Shown one piece after another: positions 50,055 to 61,255 of a DNA stretch of 64,000 nucleotides. Made by a program: the position numbers and the translations under genes. The notes beneath the pieces are model-generated. The model saw nothing but the letters and a program-made list of their open reading frames with translations. It was not told the DNA's origin and made no database searches. The stretch lies in contig JADLZK010011232.1 in NCBI GenBank assembly GCA_015847255.1, forward strand, positions 310,001 through 374,000, given 5' to 3'. Source of the DNA: Hyparrhenia diplandra. Taxonomy: Eukaryota > Streptophyta > Magnoliopsida > Poales > Poaceae. Within the stretch, counting starts at the first letter, position 1. Every line of letters starts with the position of its first letter.

Positions 50055-53000
50055 ATGGAGCAGAGTAGCGATGGGATGCCAATCAGCCAGCGGTGAGTTA
50101 TCCCCACATGGGGAAGTTGCTGTCAGTTTTTCTTCTGCAACATTAAGACTATGCAAGCTTAATTTGTCGAGAATCTGGTGGCGACTTGCTTCAGTAGAAT
50201 GGGGCTTCAGCTTCCTGTAGCGTTAAGTTTCAGCAGAGTTCTTCAACTTAATCTGAGTATAGGCATTTCGTATTACTAGCAGTCCACTTCTTTTTATGGG
50301 AATATATTCCTTAGTATGTATATACTTTTTGTTGACCGTTGAAACACAAGAATCAAAGTTATTATTATTGTGCCTTAAAAACTTGATAAGAGGACTGATT
50401 ACATAATGTTCACTTGATTATTGCTTCCTCTTTTAGGAGGGCTAACAGTCAACCAGAACACTCAAGCAAGTCCGATGAGGTTGCTCAAGACATGGTAATG
50501 CCATACCCATGCAGTGCTACTAGGAAGAATACTCAAAACAGTCTTGTGTTTCTATATATGGACATCTATTGTACTAATGTTTACAGGGAGCCATTCTTGA
50601 TAGTATTTCAGAGTAGTTTTACTATAATAAGAAAGAAGTGTTTACCTTTTTCATTTATATCAAATTGTTGTCAACCGATGGATATGGTGCTTAAGGCTTT
50701 ACTTATTTGTAGACCAAGTGTTTTGTTACTGTAACAAATGTAACCAGTGAGGATTTTGCATTTAACTTTTCTGTCAAACGCTTTTTGTGCCTGCAACACT
50801 ATGTTTATATAGCACCAAGCCACCAATGCCATGGCTGCCTGTTTCCTCTTTTACTTTGTTCATTAGAAATGTTGATTCAAGAATTTTTATAAATACTGAT
50901 TTTTATATTCCCTTTTCTGTGATCTAGCTGGATCATTAGTTCTTTTTGGTAGTTTTGTGGATCTTGTTAATTGAATGGTACAGTGGTGCTGAGGTCGTTT
51001 TTTTAACTGCAGTTGCAGAGTGATGTACCACATGAAACTGTGAGGCATTGCCAAAATGCGGAATCAGAAGAAGAGATTGACAGTTGGCTTTTAGCCTTGC
51101 AAGCTCATTTAGAGAAACAAGGTCAGCAATATTCTAACTACTTGTCTACATATCACTACTTTTGTTTAGTTGCTTTGTTAAAAATACAGATTCTGTATGT
51201 TGCCTATTTTAGAACCCACCTTTATTTTTTAGCTATTTGTTTGTCCAACTAGTGGGACATTTTGGATGATGACGACTACAAATTAGCTGGAATGTTTTGG
51301 AAGATTCTTCATTACTTTGACTATTCTTGCTTATGCATAACAGGTTGACTTTACCACTAGCTTTTAACAAAAGCAAAATTCATATAAGGTACTAGCTTGT
51401 TGGTTTGTCATTAGTATGGGCCTGGGCACCCACGCTGGTTGGCTGGCTTGTCCCTAGGGATTATGTGATAGATGATGGAATAGGCAAGGATCACCGTTGA
51501 TTGGGTGTATTCTATAAACCCTACATTGATCCTTGCCTGTATATGCTCCCACTTGTACACATTGAATCAATCTATTATTTCCCTGTGCCATATCTTCTCT
51601 CAATTAGTTCCTGTGACACCCCATGATTCAATTTCTTGGAAAGAAAAACACTCCATGGTCCAAATTCCCCTTAACCCAATTCAAGAAAGACCATGTATAC
51701 ATGTGCTTGGCATGCCACATACTATTTGTGTTGCTTTCAGCAAGTAAAGGTCAACTAAGAGTTGTGCTTAGAGTAGCCACATTTGGCCTAAGTTCATTCT
51801 GTATTTTGGATACACTTAAGTGCTTTGTCATATGATATTTTACATGCTGGTGTTTTCATGCATCAATATACTGCTCTCCCATTGCATGCATGCACCCATC
51901 ACCATTAGCTTTTATTTATAACTATTGCCGGTACTCCTATTGGTGAAAAGTTCTCTACATTCGCATATTCCTCGAATATAAGTGGATAGAATATTGATTA
52001 TGTATTTAGATAATGTTTTTTTTTTTTTTGGTTTAAAACAGAAGGACCCCCTCACAAGAAAAATTGTCTGCAGCTTCAAGGGGAGCAGTGGTTCCAAAAA
52101 TAAAAACCAAAGATGGTCATCAGAGGAAAGTTGTTTAGACTGTAATATTTATCATTCACATTGTATTTTGTATTTATTCAAATTTTTAGTTAATAGAAAG
52201 AAATTAATTTTCCTTCCAGGAAGATGAGGCACTCACACAAATGGTAAACAAACATGGGGACGAAAAACTGGCAAACTATTTCATGTGCTATACCTGGCCG
52301 AAATGCACATTCATGCCTTTCAAGGTAAATAGCTTGCACTGTACAGTTGGTTTCATCTTTTTTTTCCCCTATATGTGACAACCTTAGCTTCAATTCATTT
52401 GAATTAGTATACTAGACATATTATATCCTCTAATATTTATCATTTGGTTGGCTATTGTTTAGCTTACATTGACAGCACAAGCTGTTGCGACCACCATGGC
52501 AACAGGCTCATTATCAGGCTGCCAGTATTCTATGCTGAAACTGGCATAGCCTGTGTTAACATCATTACATGTTGCAACCACTTCTAATTTGATTTTCTAA
52601 AACTGTGTATTCCAAGTAACATACCAGATGGCTGCTTGTCACACTTTTTTTTTTTTTGGTGATACCTTGTCACACAAATCACAAAAGAAGTTCTTACCTT
52701 GTTGAGCCTCTTCGATTATGGACGCCCATCCTTTGACTCTTGGAGTCAAAACTTCTTTGAGGAAGATAGTCTACAAGCCATAGATTTTGTATTAAAAAAG
52801 ACCAGCTTTCCTTTCCTTGTTAGCCTTCTTTGGCTAAGTTCGAGTTCCCTTTCTCTCCCTTCTCTTTGTCTGTTTCATTTTCCTCTCTTAGTTTGTAACT
52901 TTGTACAGTTGTTTCATTGTTTCTCATTTTTAATAGAATTCTTATAGTGGGGGCGTCCCCTGCTGTATTTACAGTAAAAAAAAAGATGCTCTAAGGTTTC

Positions 53001-54163
53001 AACCTTTATCCACATCCTTTAAGTGGAAATTATAACGCCTCTGATGTGGCTGTAAATAAAGTATCTTTGCAACACTTCTGCTGCTGCAGGGGTTTTGTAG
53101 CTAAGCTGTATCTAAGATTTCAACCTTTATCCATGTCCTTTAAGTGGAAATTACAACGCCTCTGCTGTAGCTGTAAATAAAGTATTTTTGCAATACTTCT
53201 GCTGCTGCAGGGGTTTTGTAGCTAAGCTGTAAGGGTCACAAATTTCTTCCAGATAAGATGTCCTGGAAGTTTTTTACACTCTTAATTTCATTAATCACTG
53301 TTATAAATTGGAAGCCTTAATGAATTAAAGTACTGACTAGTGAGAATGTCTAGTATAGCATTGCTGAGCTGCATTCAGATAATCAGATTCATTAACCATC
53401 TAATGTTTTCTTCACTTATGTTCTGATGGGTATTAAACACAGATGGAAATACATTCTAGACCCAGCAATAAACAGAGAGCCTTGGTCGCAACAGGAGGAA
53501 CTAAGATTGATTCGTGCACAGCAAGTTTATGGAAACAAATGGTGTAAAATGGTCAAACATTTCCCAGGGAGGTAGGATTGGATGGAGACACCTGTAAAAG
53601 AAAATAAAAAGCTGTTCGAGGAAAAAGAAAGAAAAAACTCTCTCTTTTTATGTTGGTTATTGCTATAGTTGATTTTAATTATTCCTTTAATGATAATTCA
53701 GTATGCTTCTACTTGTTTCAAACCTCCTATAAGTGTGGCACTAAAATTGTTGACCCCATGTACAATCAGGACAAATGATGCACTCAAAGAACATTGGAGA
53801 GGTTCTATGAAAAGAAAACTGGATTCATATTTGGCCTCAGGATTGCTCAAACACATTCCAGACCTGCAAGATGATGTATCATTTCCACAGATCAATCAGT
53901 CAGATATTCCAAAGGACTGCAAAGCTGCATCTGATAGAAATAGATTTTCACCACGTTTATCGACAAACCCCAAACTTAAACAAGAGCTCACAGAACTGGT
54001 TGAAAATGCTAATGCATCAGCAAGAAAAAGCTCTGACTTATTCTATGCTAAAGCACCTGATACCCATTCAGCCAAAATCTCAGAAATGACAATGGCCAAA
54101 TCACAGCAGTGTGCAGGAACAAGAAAGAAGCTGGCTTTTCTGTCAACCCCAGTGGAGCTCAAG
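50055..54163 (+). CDS. MYB3R-related gene: start exons and MYB cassette A
   Basis: Exons: 50055-50092, 50437-50494, 51013-51121, 52042-52129, 52224-52324, 53443-53571, 53770-54163. ATG at 50055 opens MEQSSDGMPISQR. Two MYB repeats follow. The first has its Trp residues in QRWSSEE, ENWQT (after correcting one base) and SRWKY. The second is REPWSQQEE, GNKWCKMVKHFPGRTNDALKEHW, close to repeat 3 of plant MYB3R factors, which act in G2/M control. After it KLDSYLASGLL also fits MYB3R. Phases agree at all junctions if one extra A is removed from each of the A5 runs at 52059-52063 and 52263-52267. The last exon ends in phase 0 at LSTPVELK, then GT. It can either splice on to cassette B or stop two codons later (GTG TGA). 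A canonical repeat 1 is not seen. Confidence 0.75.
52990..53231. repeat. 121-bp tandem repeat in MYB cassette A intron
   Basis: AACCTTTATCCA begins equivalent positions at 53001 and 53122. Both copies end CTGCTGCTGCAGGGGTTTTG then TAGCTAAGCTGTA. A single diverged copy is recognisable in the paralogous intron at about 57885-57980, so the tandem step came after the cassette duplication. Confidence 0.85.
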
Positions 54164-54594
54164 GTGTGAACTGTTGCCAAAGCTTTGGTGTTTCATTACA
54201 TTCTTTTTTTTTTTTCTTCCTGTTCAGATTTATGTAATTGATAACATGTGTATTCATTTACACCAACTTGCCAAGGACAGCCTTTCTTAACCATGGATAC
54301 TGTATTTGAAGCAGTAGTACTTCTCAACCAGCTGTTGTATTACTATAAAAATTAACCAGCAAAGAACATGCACTGTAGTTCATTGGCAAAAGCTTTGTGG
54401 ATGCATAGGAAGCCTGTTTATGCTTTCACTTGACTCATCAGAAAGGTTGGTTTGATATTTTATATGAATCTTGAGTTTGTTCCTAGTTTGTGATCCAACT
54501 GAATGATTGTTTGCATTTACTTTTTCACACTTTTGTATTTGTGTTATTCTAATGGTATCTAAGTGCTTATGTCAGTTTTTAACTATGGATGCAG

Positions 54595-55122
54595 AGTGTT
54601 GTACCACATGAAACCACCAAACGTAGCCAAGATATGGAATCAGCAAAGACAGGTAGAAGTTAGAATGCACCTTCATTATTAGTAGTATTATATTATAAAG
54701 TAGTTGGAGTTCCATTTATTGAAGATGATTCAGCTATTCCTTCTTATGTATACAATGCATCTATCTAGTGGAAGATACTACCTCCAGTCACATACACAAA
54801 AATTCTTTCTCACACTTTCTTTCTCGATTTCAGCAAAAATGCTTACTCAAAGTTGAACATAATTTCCCAAGTTTAAATATTCTGTTTTATGAAGGTGGGG
54901 TTCAACAGCCATATGATTATACCTGGGCCAATTCCAAACCATATTTCTTTCACATACTGTTGTGTACTTTGTAGCATATTAGTTTGCATGTGATCTCTTC
55001 TTGCATCATTATCATTTTATTGCTGTTACAGATACCTCATGGTCAGATTTCGTATATAACTATCATCAATTTTATTTGTTATATTCACATCTTCGTGGAA
55101 TGGAAGTGTATGTATTTATTTA

Positions 55123-55155
<33 letters not shown>

Positions 55156-58100
55156 CAAGCAGAGGGCCCACTATGCAAGAGAAATGCTGAGTGCATCAAG
55201 GATGGAAGTAGTGTAAAAATTCCTGAAAGGACCAAAGGCAAATGGTTAGCAGAGGAAAGTTGTTTGCACCAAAATTTTTATTTAGTATTTCAACTTGGGC
55301 TTGTTTCATCATGACTACTGAGAAACAAATATTTTCTTACAGGAAGATGAAATTCTCACTAAAATGGTTACCAAACATGGGAAAAACTGGCAAACTGTTG
55401 CATGTGCTATACCTGGCGAGAAGCAAGACAATGCGAATCAGGTAATTAACTATTGATTTGTTGTACTGTAAGGTTGGTTTCTTTTTTTATTTGTAGTAGT
55501 GAAAATGTTTCGTCTATTTTATCTTGAATTTATATCTTGTGTAGGTTATATCGTCGTGTTTATCATTTGGTTGCTTATGTTTAGCTTGCAGCACCACCAC
55601 AAACCGCAAGAACCACCATGGTACTGTTTATTTGAGCCACATTTTCTACTTTACTAGTTAGCAGGGCTCAAATAGGACCCCAAGTCCTGAATTTGACTCC
55701 CTATGGGAGCGAATTTAAACAGACCTAAAAAAATACCCCTCATCAGCTAGTCCTGAGCAATCACGAGTGAGAGGCACTTGGTGGCGTGTCCAGGACAGCT
55801 AGCCTTCGGGGTGTTTCTCGGCCTACGCGTGAGAAGCTTCTCCTTAATGCAATGCCATGGCGATCTTTTCCCTGCAGATCTAGTTTTTGTAGAGGAACAC
55901 TGTTCTGCTCTGAACATGCAGTCTCCTTTGTACAAGTTTGCTCTGTTAGTTTGTGGTCTCAAGCAGCAAAAGAAAAAGTCTATATAACCCCCTCACCTAT
56001 GTAGGGTGGTCTACATAATCCCTTCAACTATAAAACCGGATGTTATACACCTTAAACTTTGATAAACCAGACAAAACCCCCCCCCAGGCTGGTTTTGATA
56101 GGTGGTTTTGCTTATGTGGCGCTCCACAGTGGCTAGATTTGACTACGTGGCATTTAGGCCCACCTGCCAGCCTGGTTGGGTCACGTTAGGCTGGGTGGAT
56201 TTAGCCAAGATGCCGCCCCATGTACACTGCCAGCGGAGCCGCCGGCTGCCGCTCGCGTGCGCCGCTCGTGGATGTCCCAACTCCCGATCCTCTTGGCGTG
56301 TCACCATCGGCCCCCACGTTCACCGCGGCGCCACCGGCTGATCCGCTCGCCGTCTCACACGCCCTACCTCCTGAGTCCTGACTTCCAAGCTGCTCTTCCT
56401 CCGCTGCCTCGCGTTCTGCCTGCATGCTGCTTCCGCCAAGTTGCCGCCGTGAAAGGAGCAGGAGATTGTGTTGAGGCCGGAGCAATGCTGACCTCACCGA
56501 TCGAACCGCATCCAAGAGCTGAGGGACCAAGTCCAAGAGCGAGGAATTGTTGAGATGGTTTCTGCAGAGGTCAAGCGCGATGACGGCGAGCAGGAGCAGC
56601 AGCTCGCCCACACACACACGTCACCTGAGACGCCATCAAGCAGCAGCGCTTGGACCTAGACGCAGGCGCACTACACCACTAGCAGCAGCGCCGCTCTGTC
56701 CTTGGGCTCACGATCCGAGCAGCGGCGGGCGTAAGTCGGCGACAAAGAAGACGTCACGTCGGCCATGTTAGTCCTCGCCGGAGAAACAGCGTTTGCTGCA
56801 CGTCGCCCGGCGAAAGCTTGATGCTGCACGCACGAACACACACTCACGCTCATTAGTGGAGAGAAACTCAAACATAGTACACGCGAAGCGACCTTTTTAT
56901 GGTGCCGCAGTGTAGCAGCGTTTTCTGAACCTTTCGTGATGGTGGCGTCAAGAGCACTCCAGATCAAGCCCCAAGATGCATGTCATAGAGATGGACATGT
57001 ACAGACCTCTCTCACAGCTTTGGACACCCCTTCGTTTGCTTCGCAGATCCTTCAAATGCCAAAATCCATCTATCAAAAGAATACCAATCTTAATTCCTAC
57101 AGGTACGGTCACGGCACACGACGCCGGAGAACACTGCAGGTGCAGCGAGATATGGGTAGCACCTGCGACACAGCCCGGCGCCGCTCGTCGGGCTTGACCG
57201 CCTCAGAGATAAGGATATGGCTGGGGTCGCACGGAGGACAGCATGAACCCGGTGTATGTCCACTGAATTTTCTTCCGTGCGAGGACAAGCGTATGGCCGC
57301 TTTTGGCTGGCCGGGCGATGGCATCATATATATGACGCCACCCGCTGGGTCAACCGCGACGAGCATGGCCGAGATGGCGCAAGGGCACCTCCTTCGCCCA
57401 AGATGCCGTCGCCTCCGTCTGCGTGCCCGACGCCTCCGCTTTGGCCGATGTCCGCCATGACACCTGTGCGCCGGAGTCGTCCATCCCTTCTCTTGACACA
57501 GCTACGGCGGCGGTCACCGGTTGGACCGGAGGAGCAAGCGGCGTTCCAACCAACCCGACAGGCAAGCCCATGCATAACAGGTGTGAAACTTTGCCAACGT
57601 GGAGCGCCATGTAAGCAAAACCACCTATCAAAACCAGCCTAGGGGGGTTTTTGTTTGGTTTATGAAAGTTTAAGGTATATAACATCCGGTTTTATAGTTG
57701 AAGGGATTATGTAGACCACCCTAAATAGGTTAGGGGTTATATAGACTTTTCCAGCACCAAAACTAGATGCTTGCTGCTTGTGGCCAATGTGGTCTGCGTT
57801 TTTATAATAGCAAGATTCTATTTCTGCCCATATTATAGGAACCATATAAGTGAGATGCTATCTTGTGTCCACATAAAAGAAAGATGACATCTTACACCCA
57901 CATCCTTAAAAATTATGCCTCCACTGTGAATGTAAAAAGAAATAAGCTATTTGTTTCCAAATACTGTCCCTGCAACACTTGGGCCTCGTTCGTTTCTTCA
58001 AGTTTGAAAACAGGCTCGTTTCCCTTCCTGGGCCGGTGTTATGGACATCCAGATGTTATGGACGTTGTTGAAGGCGGCAGGCGCGCTACAGTACCCGTGG

Positions 58101-60044
58101 CGCTACAGTGCCAAGGGGACTGTTCACAGGTTGGGCTGTGATGGAGAGAGAGACCGGCGGATAGGATTTTGGGTGCTGGGGGAGGCCGGCGCGAGGCTCT
58201 GCCCACGGCTGGCAAGAGAGAAGGGAGTTCCTTCTAATCTCTTGCTTGATTAGATTGATACATCTCCTCTCCTTATATAGAGAGGTTTACTTGACTCCTA
58301 AGCAAACCACTTAACCTAAGGGGCTACAGCCCCATAGGCCCGTGACCCCTCTAGCAGCCGGATTGAGTGGATCCTGGTGGGTCACTGAAACCTGGTCTGG
58401 ATCGAAGGTGTGGATCCAATCCATTTTGAGGAGAGGGTGAGCCGGAATGGCCTGATTTCATTCTGGATTGGACCTATCCAAACAGCCATTCTGGGTTGGT
58501 CCAGATTCCAATTCAGGCCAAAGCGATTCCAGCTGGAGCGGGCCATGTTGAGTCGAACCGAAGCGAGGCCTTCTCCAGTGGTTGATCTGAACCCCTGGCA
58601 CACAAATGTAATGTCACACAACTCGTGATGCTGCAGAGTCTTTACCAGTCGTAGCATTATATTGCTCGCACCCTTTGGGATCCCACAATAGGGAAGAAGC
58701 AATTAAACTACTACACTCTTTGTCTCTTCTCTTGGTATGCCTGTCTGTAAGAGCTTATTTTTTTTCCCCATGATTTGAACCTTGTTTTGAGGCTATGCAA
58801 AGACTCTTTTGCATGGTTCGGTGTCCTCTGGTGGTATGAGTCGACTCAAATAACACTAACACTATTCATTCATTAATCATCATTGTTAATTAGAAGCCTT
58901 TACTGGCGACAATGTTCATTATGCATAGACTGCATTTAAATTTTCATTAGAACTGCATTTTTTCCTTCACTTTTGCGCTGATGGTCCTTCAATATAGATG
59001 GACACGCAGTCTTGACCCAGCAATAAACAAAGAGGATTGGTCAGAACAGGAGGAGCTAAAATTGATTCGAGCTCACCAAATATATGGAAGCAAGTGGCTT
59101 AAAATGGTCAAACATTTCCCAGGGAGGTATGATTGGATGATTTTACTGTGCAAAAAGAAAATGTGTGCTTCCCCACATCATCAGTTTGTGCTGCGTACAA
59201 TATTCCCTCTATTTTTCAGTTACTAACATTTTTCAACTTTTTGCATAATTCAGTATCTATGTACCCTACTGATGTGTGTTTTGTTATATTGTGTATATAA
59301 CCAGGACAAATCATGCACTCAAGGAACACTGGAGAGGTCGTATGAAAGGAAAACTGAATTTTTATTTAGCATCAGGATTGCTAGAACAAGTTCGGACCTG
59401 GAAGAAGATATATCAGTTCCAGAGAGCAGTCAGTCAGAAATTCCGAAGGACAGTGTTCCAGAGAGCAGTCAGTCAGATATTCTGAAGGACAGCCAGGGTT
59501 CGTCTGACAGAAGTCGGCCGCCATCAGTTTTACGAACACGCCTAAATCTAAACAGAAACTCCCAGAATTAGATGAAAATGCTGGTACATCAGAAGAAACT
59601 TCTGATTGCATTTGTCCTAAAAGGGCCCAATGCCCATTCAGCCAAAGTTTCTGAAAAGGTATTGGCTAAATCAAAGCAGCGTGCCAGAGCCAGAAAGAAA
59701 TTGGAATTTCTGTCAACCCCAGTGGAGCTCAAGGTATGTACTGCTGCAGCAAGTTGTCAAAGACCTCCCCTGAAAATGGATCAAACGAGTCCAGTGGCGA
59801 AAACATCTCTCCATCAGATGTATGTCAAGACATTTCACAAAATGTTCCATCAGAACGCGTGGATGCCATCATACCGCTGGCTGCTAATAACCACCATCCC
59901 AATGATTTCCATTCACCAGCGACCCCAGATCTATTCTCTCTCGAGATGGATGAGGCGAACGCATCATATCTTCTGGACATGTCCTACTGTGATGGCTTGA
60001 TAATCGATTCTCCTCGTTATCCACATGACAGTAGCTTCCTATAG
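54595..60044 (+). CDS. MYB3R-related gene: duplicated MYB cassette B and C-terminus
   Basis: Exons matching cassette A: 54595-54652, 55163-55258, 55347-55441, 58998-59126, 59305 onward to TAG at 60042-60044. The first exon starts in phase 0 (SVVPHETTK against SDVPHETVR in A) and there is no new ATG, so this reads as a continuation of the same transcript. MYB repeats: GKWLAEE...GKNWQTVACAIPG and KEDWSEQEELKLIRAHQIYGSKW, VKHFPGRTNHALKEHW. The equivalent R2R3 exon (129 bp) has the same length in both copies. Frame breaks are inferred near 55415, 59394, 59526, 59610 and 59767. The C-terminus beyond the A homology (FSLEMDEAN..., IDSPRYPHDSSFL) is unique to B. The intron 55442-58997 is enlarged by a Mutator-like element. 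It is either a real four-repeat MYB or an expressed gene with a decaying second half. Confidence 0.65.
55112..55155. repeat. (TATT)n(TA)n microsatellite at a splice acceptor
   Basis: About five TATT units run into about eleven TA units and end seven bases before the acceptor AG at 55161-55162. They replace the usual pyrimidine tract. Confidence 0.9.
55971..57752. mobile_element. Mutator-like element (MULE) with long TIRs and 9-bp target duplication
   Basis: Terminal inverted repeats of about 155 bp: left AGAAAAAGTCTATATAACCC at 55971, right (reversed) GGAAAAGTCTATATAACCCC from 57752. They share GGGTGGTCTACATAATCCC, CCGGATGTTATA, GGTGGTTTTGCTTA and GGCGCTCCAC in order. The flanks AGCAGCAAA (55962-55970) and AGCACCAAA (57753-57761) match at 8 of 9 bases, as expected for the 9-bp Mutator duplication. 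The 1.45-kb interior is GC-rich with ORFs on both strands (56201-56617, 57109-57366, 57256-57642) but no transposase. Such GC-rich interiors often are captured gene fragments (Pack-MULE); I cannot name the donor genes. It sits in an intron of MYB cassette B. Confidence 0.85.
59416..59493 (+). repeat. 39-bp in-frame tandem repeat in MYB exon
   Basis: GTTCCAGAGAGCAGTCAGTC starts at 59416 and 59455. It encodes two copies of VPESSQSEIPKDS (second: DILKDS). Cassette A has only one copy of the matching peptide (QINQSDIPKD). Confidence 0.85.
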
Positions 60045-61255
60045 AAGAAAAAGTTAGCGACACAATGCACCTTCGGGTATTGCACTTGCTCTGTTGCACA
60101 CTTTTGTAGCAAGAGGCTGTGGACCTGTCTTCCTAAAATCTAGCAACTCCCTGTATAAAGAGCTTGTTTTATGTTGGATGGAACGTGTATCTTGTCCTGG
60201 CAAAAATAATTGCAATTCTGTAAATGTCACTGCCTCACTGGTTTGGAGAGCATTTTCCTTTTGCAGGTTTGAAGGGCATTTTGAGGGGCGATTATAGATC
60301 ATCTCTAGAAATGAATTTTTCTGGTGTTTGGAAAGATGAGAAATCCTAAGGCAACAGAAGTTTCCTTATGCACTGTTTTGGGTTGGAAAGGTCCCCAGAA
60401 CTTTATGCAAACCACAGTACATACCTTATAAACACCATGCTCAAAACGACTCATGTTGGTGGTAACTGAAATCAATGAAATATATGCATGCCTTTCTAAA
60501 CTGTGTTATTAAGAAATTAAACAAGTTGATAAGTAAGGGGATAAATTATGCCCTGTTTGATTGAACTTATCATCTAGCATCATCCATCTTATACAGAAAA
60601 CAATAAGCCGAATATGCGAATATTATCAACTGCAGAAAACATTTTCCTGCCTTTTTTCTCACTTTGTTCCAAATTATAAGTCACTTTGTCTTTAACTCCC
60701 TCTCTCCGTTCCAAGTTATGTAGATGAATCAAAAAAAGTCAAAAGCAACTTATAATTATGTGGATGAATCAAAAAAAGTCAAAAAGAACTTATAATTTAG
60801 ATCGGAGGGAGTACTTGGACTTCTTATTTGGTTTGAAAATTGCTTGAGTATCATGCACAGACAGTAACCATTGTCAAAAAAAAAAAAAACATATAAAAGA
60901 GGCACGTGAAAATTGACCCGTTGCCATCTTTAAATTCCGCAACTGTGGCAAATTTTTAAATTTCCCTCTTTCTTATCCGAACGAGCAGCCGCCTCCATCT
61001 CTCCTTCCTCGCCTCCGACCCGCCCCGGCCCTCCGAGCCCGCGCAGCTCGCCGTCCGCACCAGTCGTCTCCGCCACGTCCTCTGCGCGCCCAGCTCCGGC
61101 GATTAGGAGGCTCCGACCTCCCGCGCTCGCTTGCTCCCAGCGGCGGCGCTCCCACCCTTTGAGAACCAAAATCCGGGGCTCTGCCCGTGAAGCACCCCGT
61201 TTGCGTTTCGCCTGTGAAGCTAGTCTTGAAGCTCTTCATCGCAGAGGGGCCAGAT
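60045..61255. other. 3' UTR of MYB and intergenic DNA to the DUF3531 gene
   Basis: Sequence after the stop is AT-rich and likely 3' UTR to about 60500. One Stowaway-like MITE follows. From about 60960 the sequence becomes GC- and pyrimidine-rich, fitting the promoter and 5' UTR of the plus-strand gene beginning at 61256. Minus-strand ORFs here are shadows. Confidence 0.5.
60696..60811. mobile_element. Stowaway-like MITE, partly duplicated
   Basis: CTCCCTCTCTCCGTTCCAAG at the left and GATCGGAGGGAG then TA at the right. Inside, ATGTAGATGAATCAAAAAAA and AGTCAAAAGCAACTTATAAT are followed by near-identical words, giving two tandem copies of the right arm. A further left-arm-like sequence (GTTCCAAATTATAAGTCACT) lies just outside at 60666. 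Confidence 0.65.

Noticed and set aside
54164..54594. A separate promoter for a second MYB gene
   Set aside because: No ATG opens cassette B, and phase 0 on both sides of this segment fits an intron; kept as the alternative in the finding.
56176..57642. Several ORFs inside the MULE as an independent gene
   Set aside because: No transposase or other family is recognisable. They may be captured fragments, but I cannot name any.
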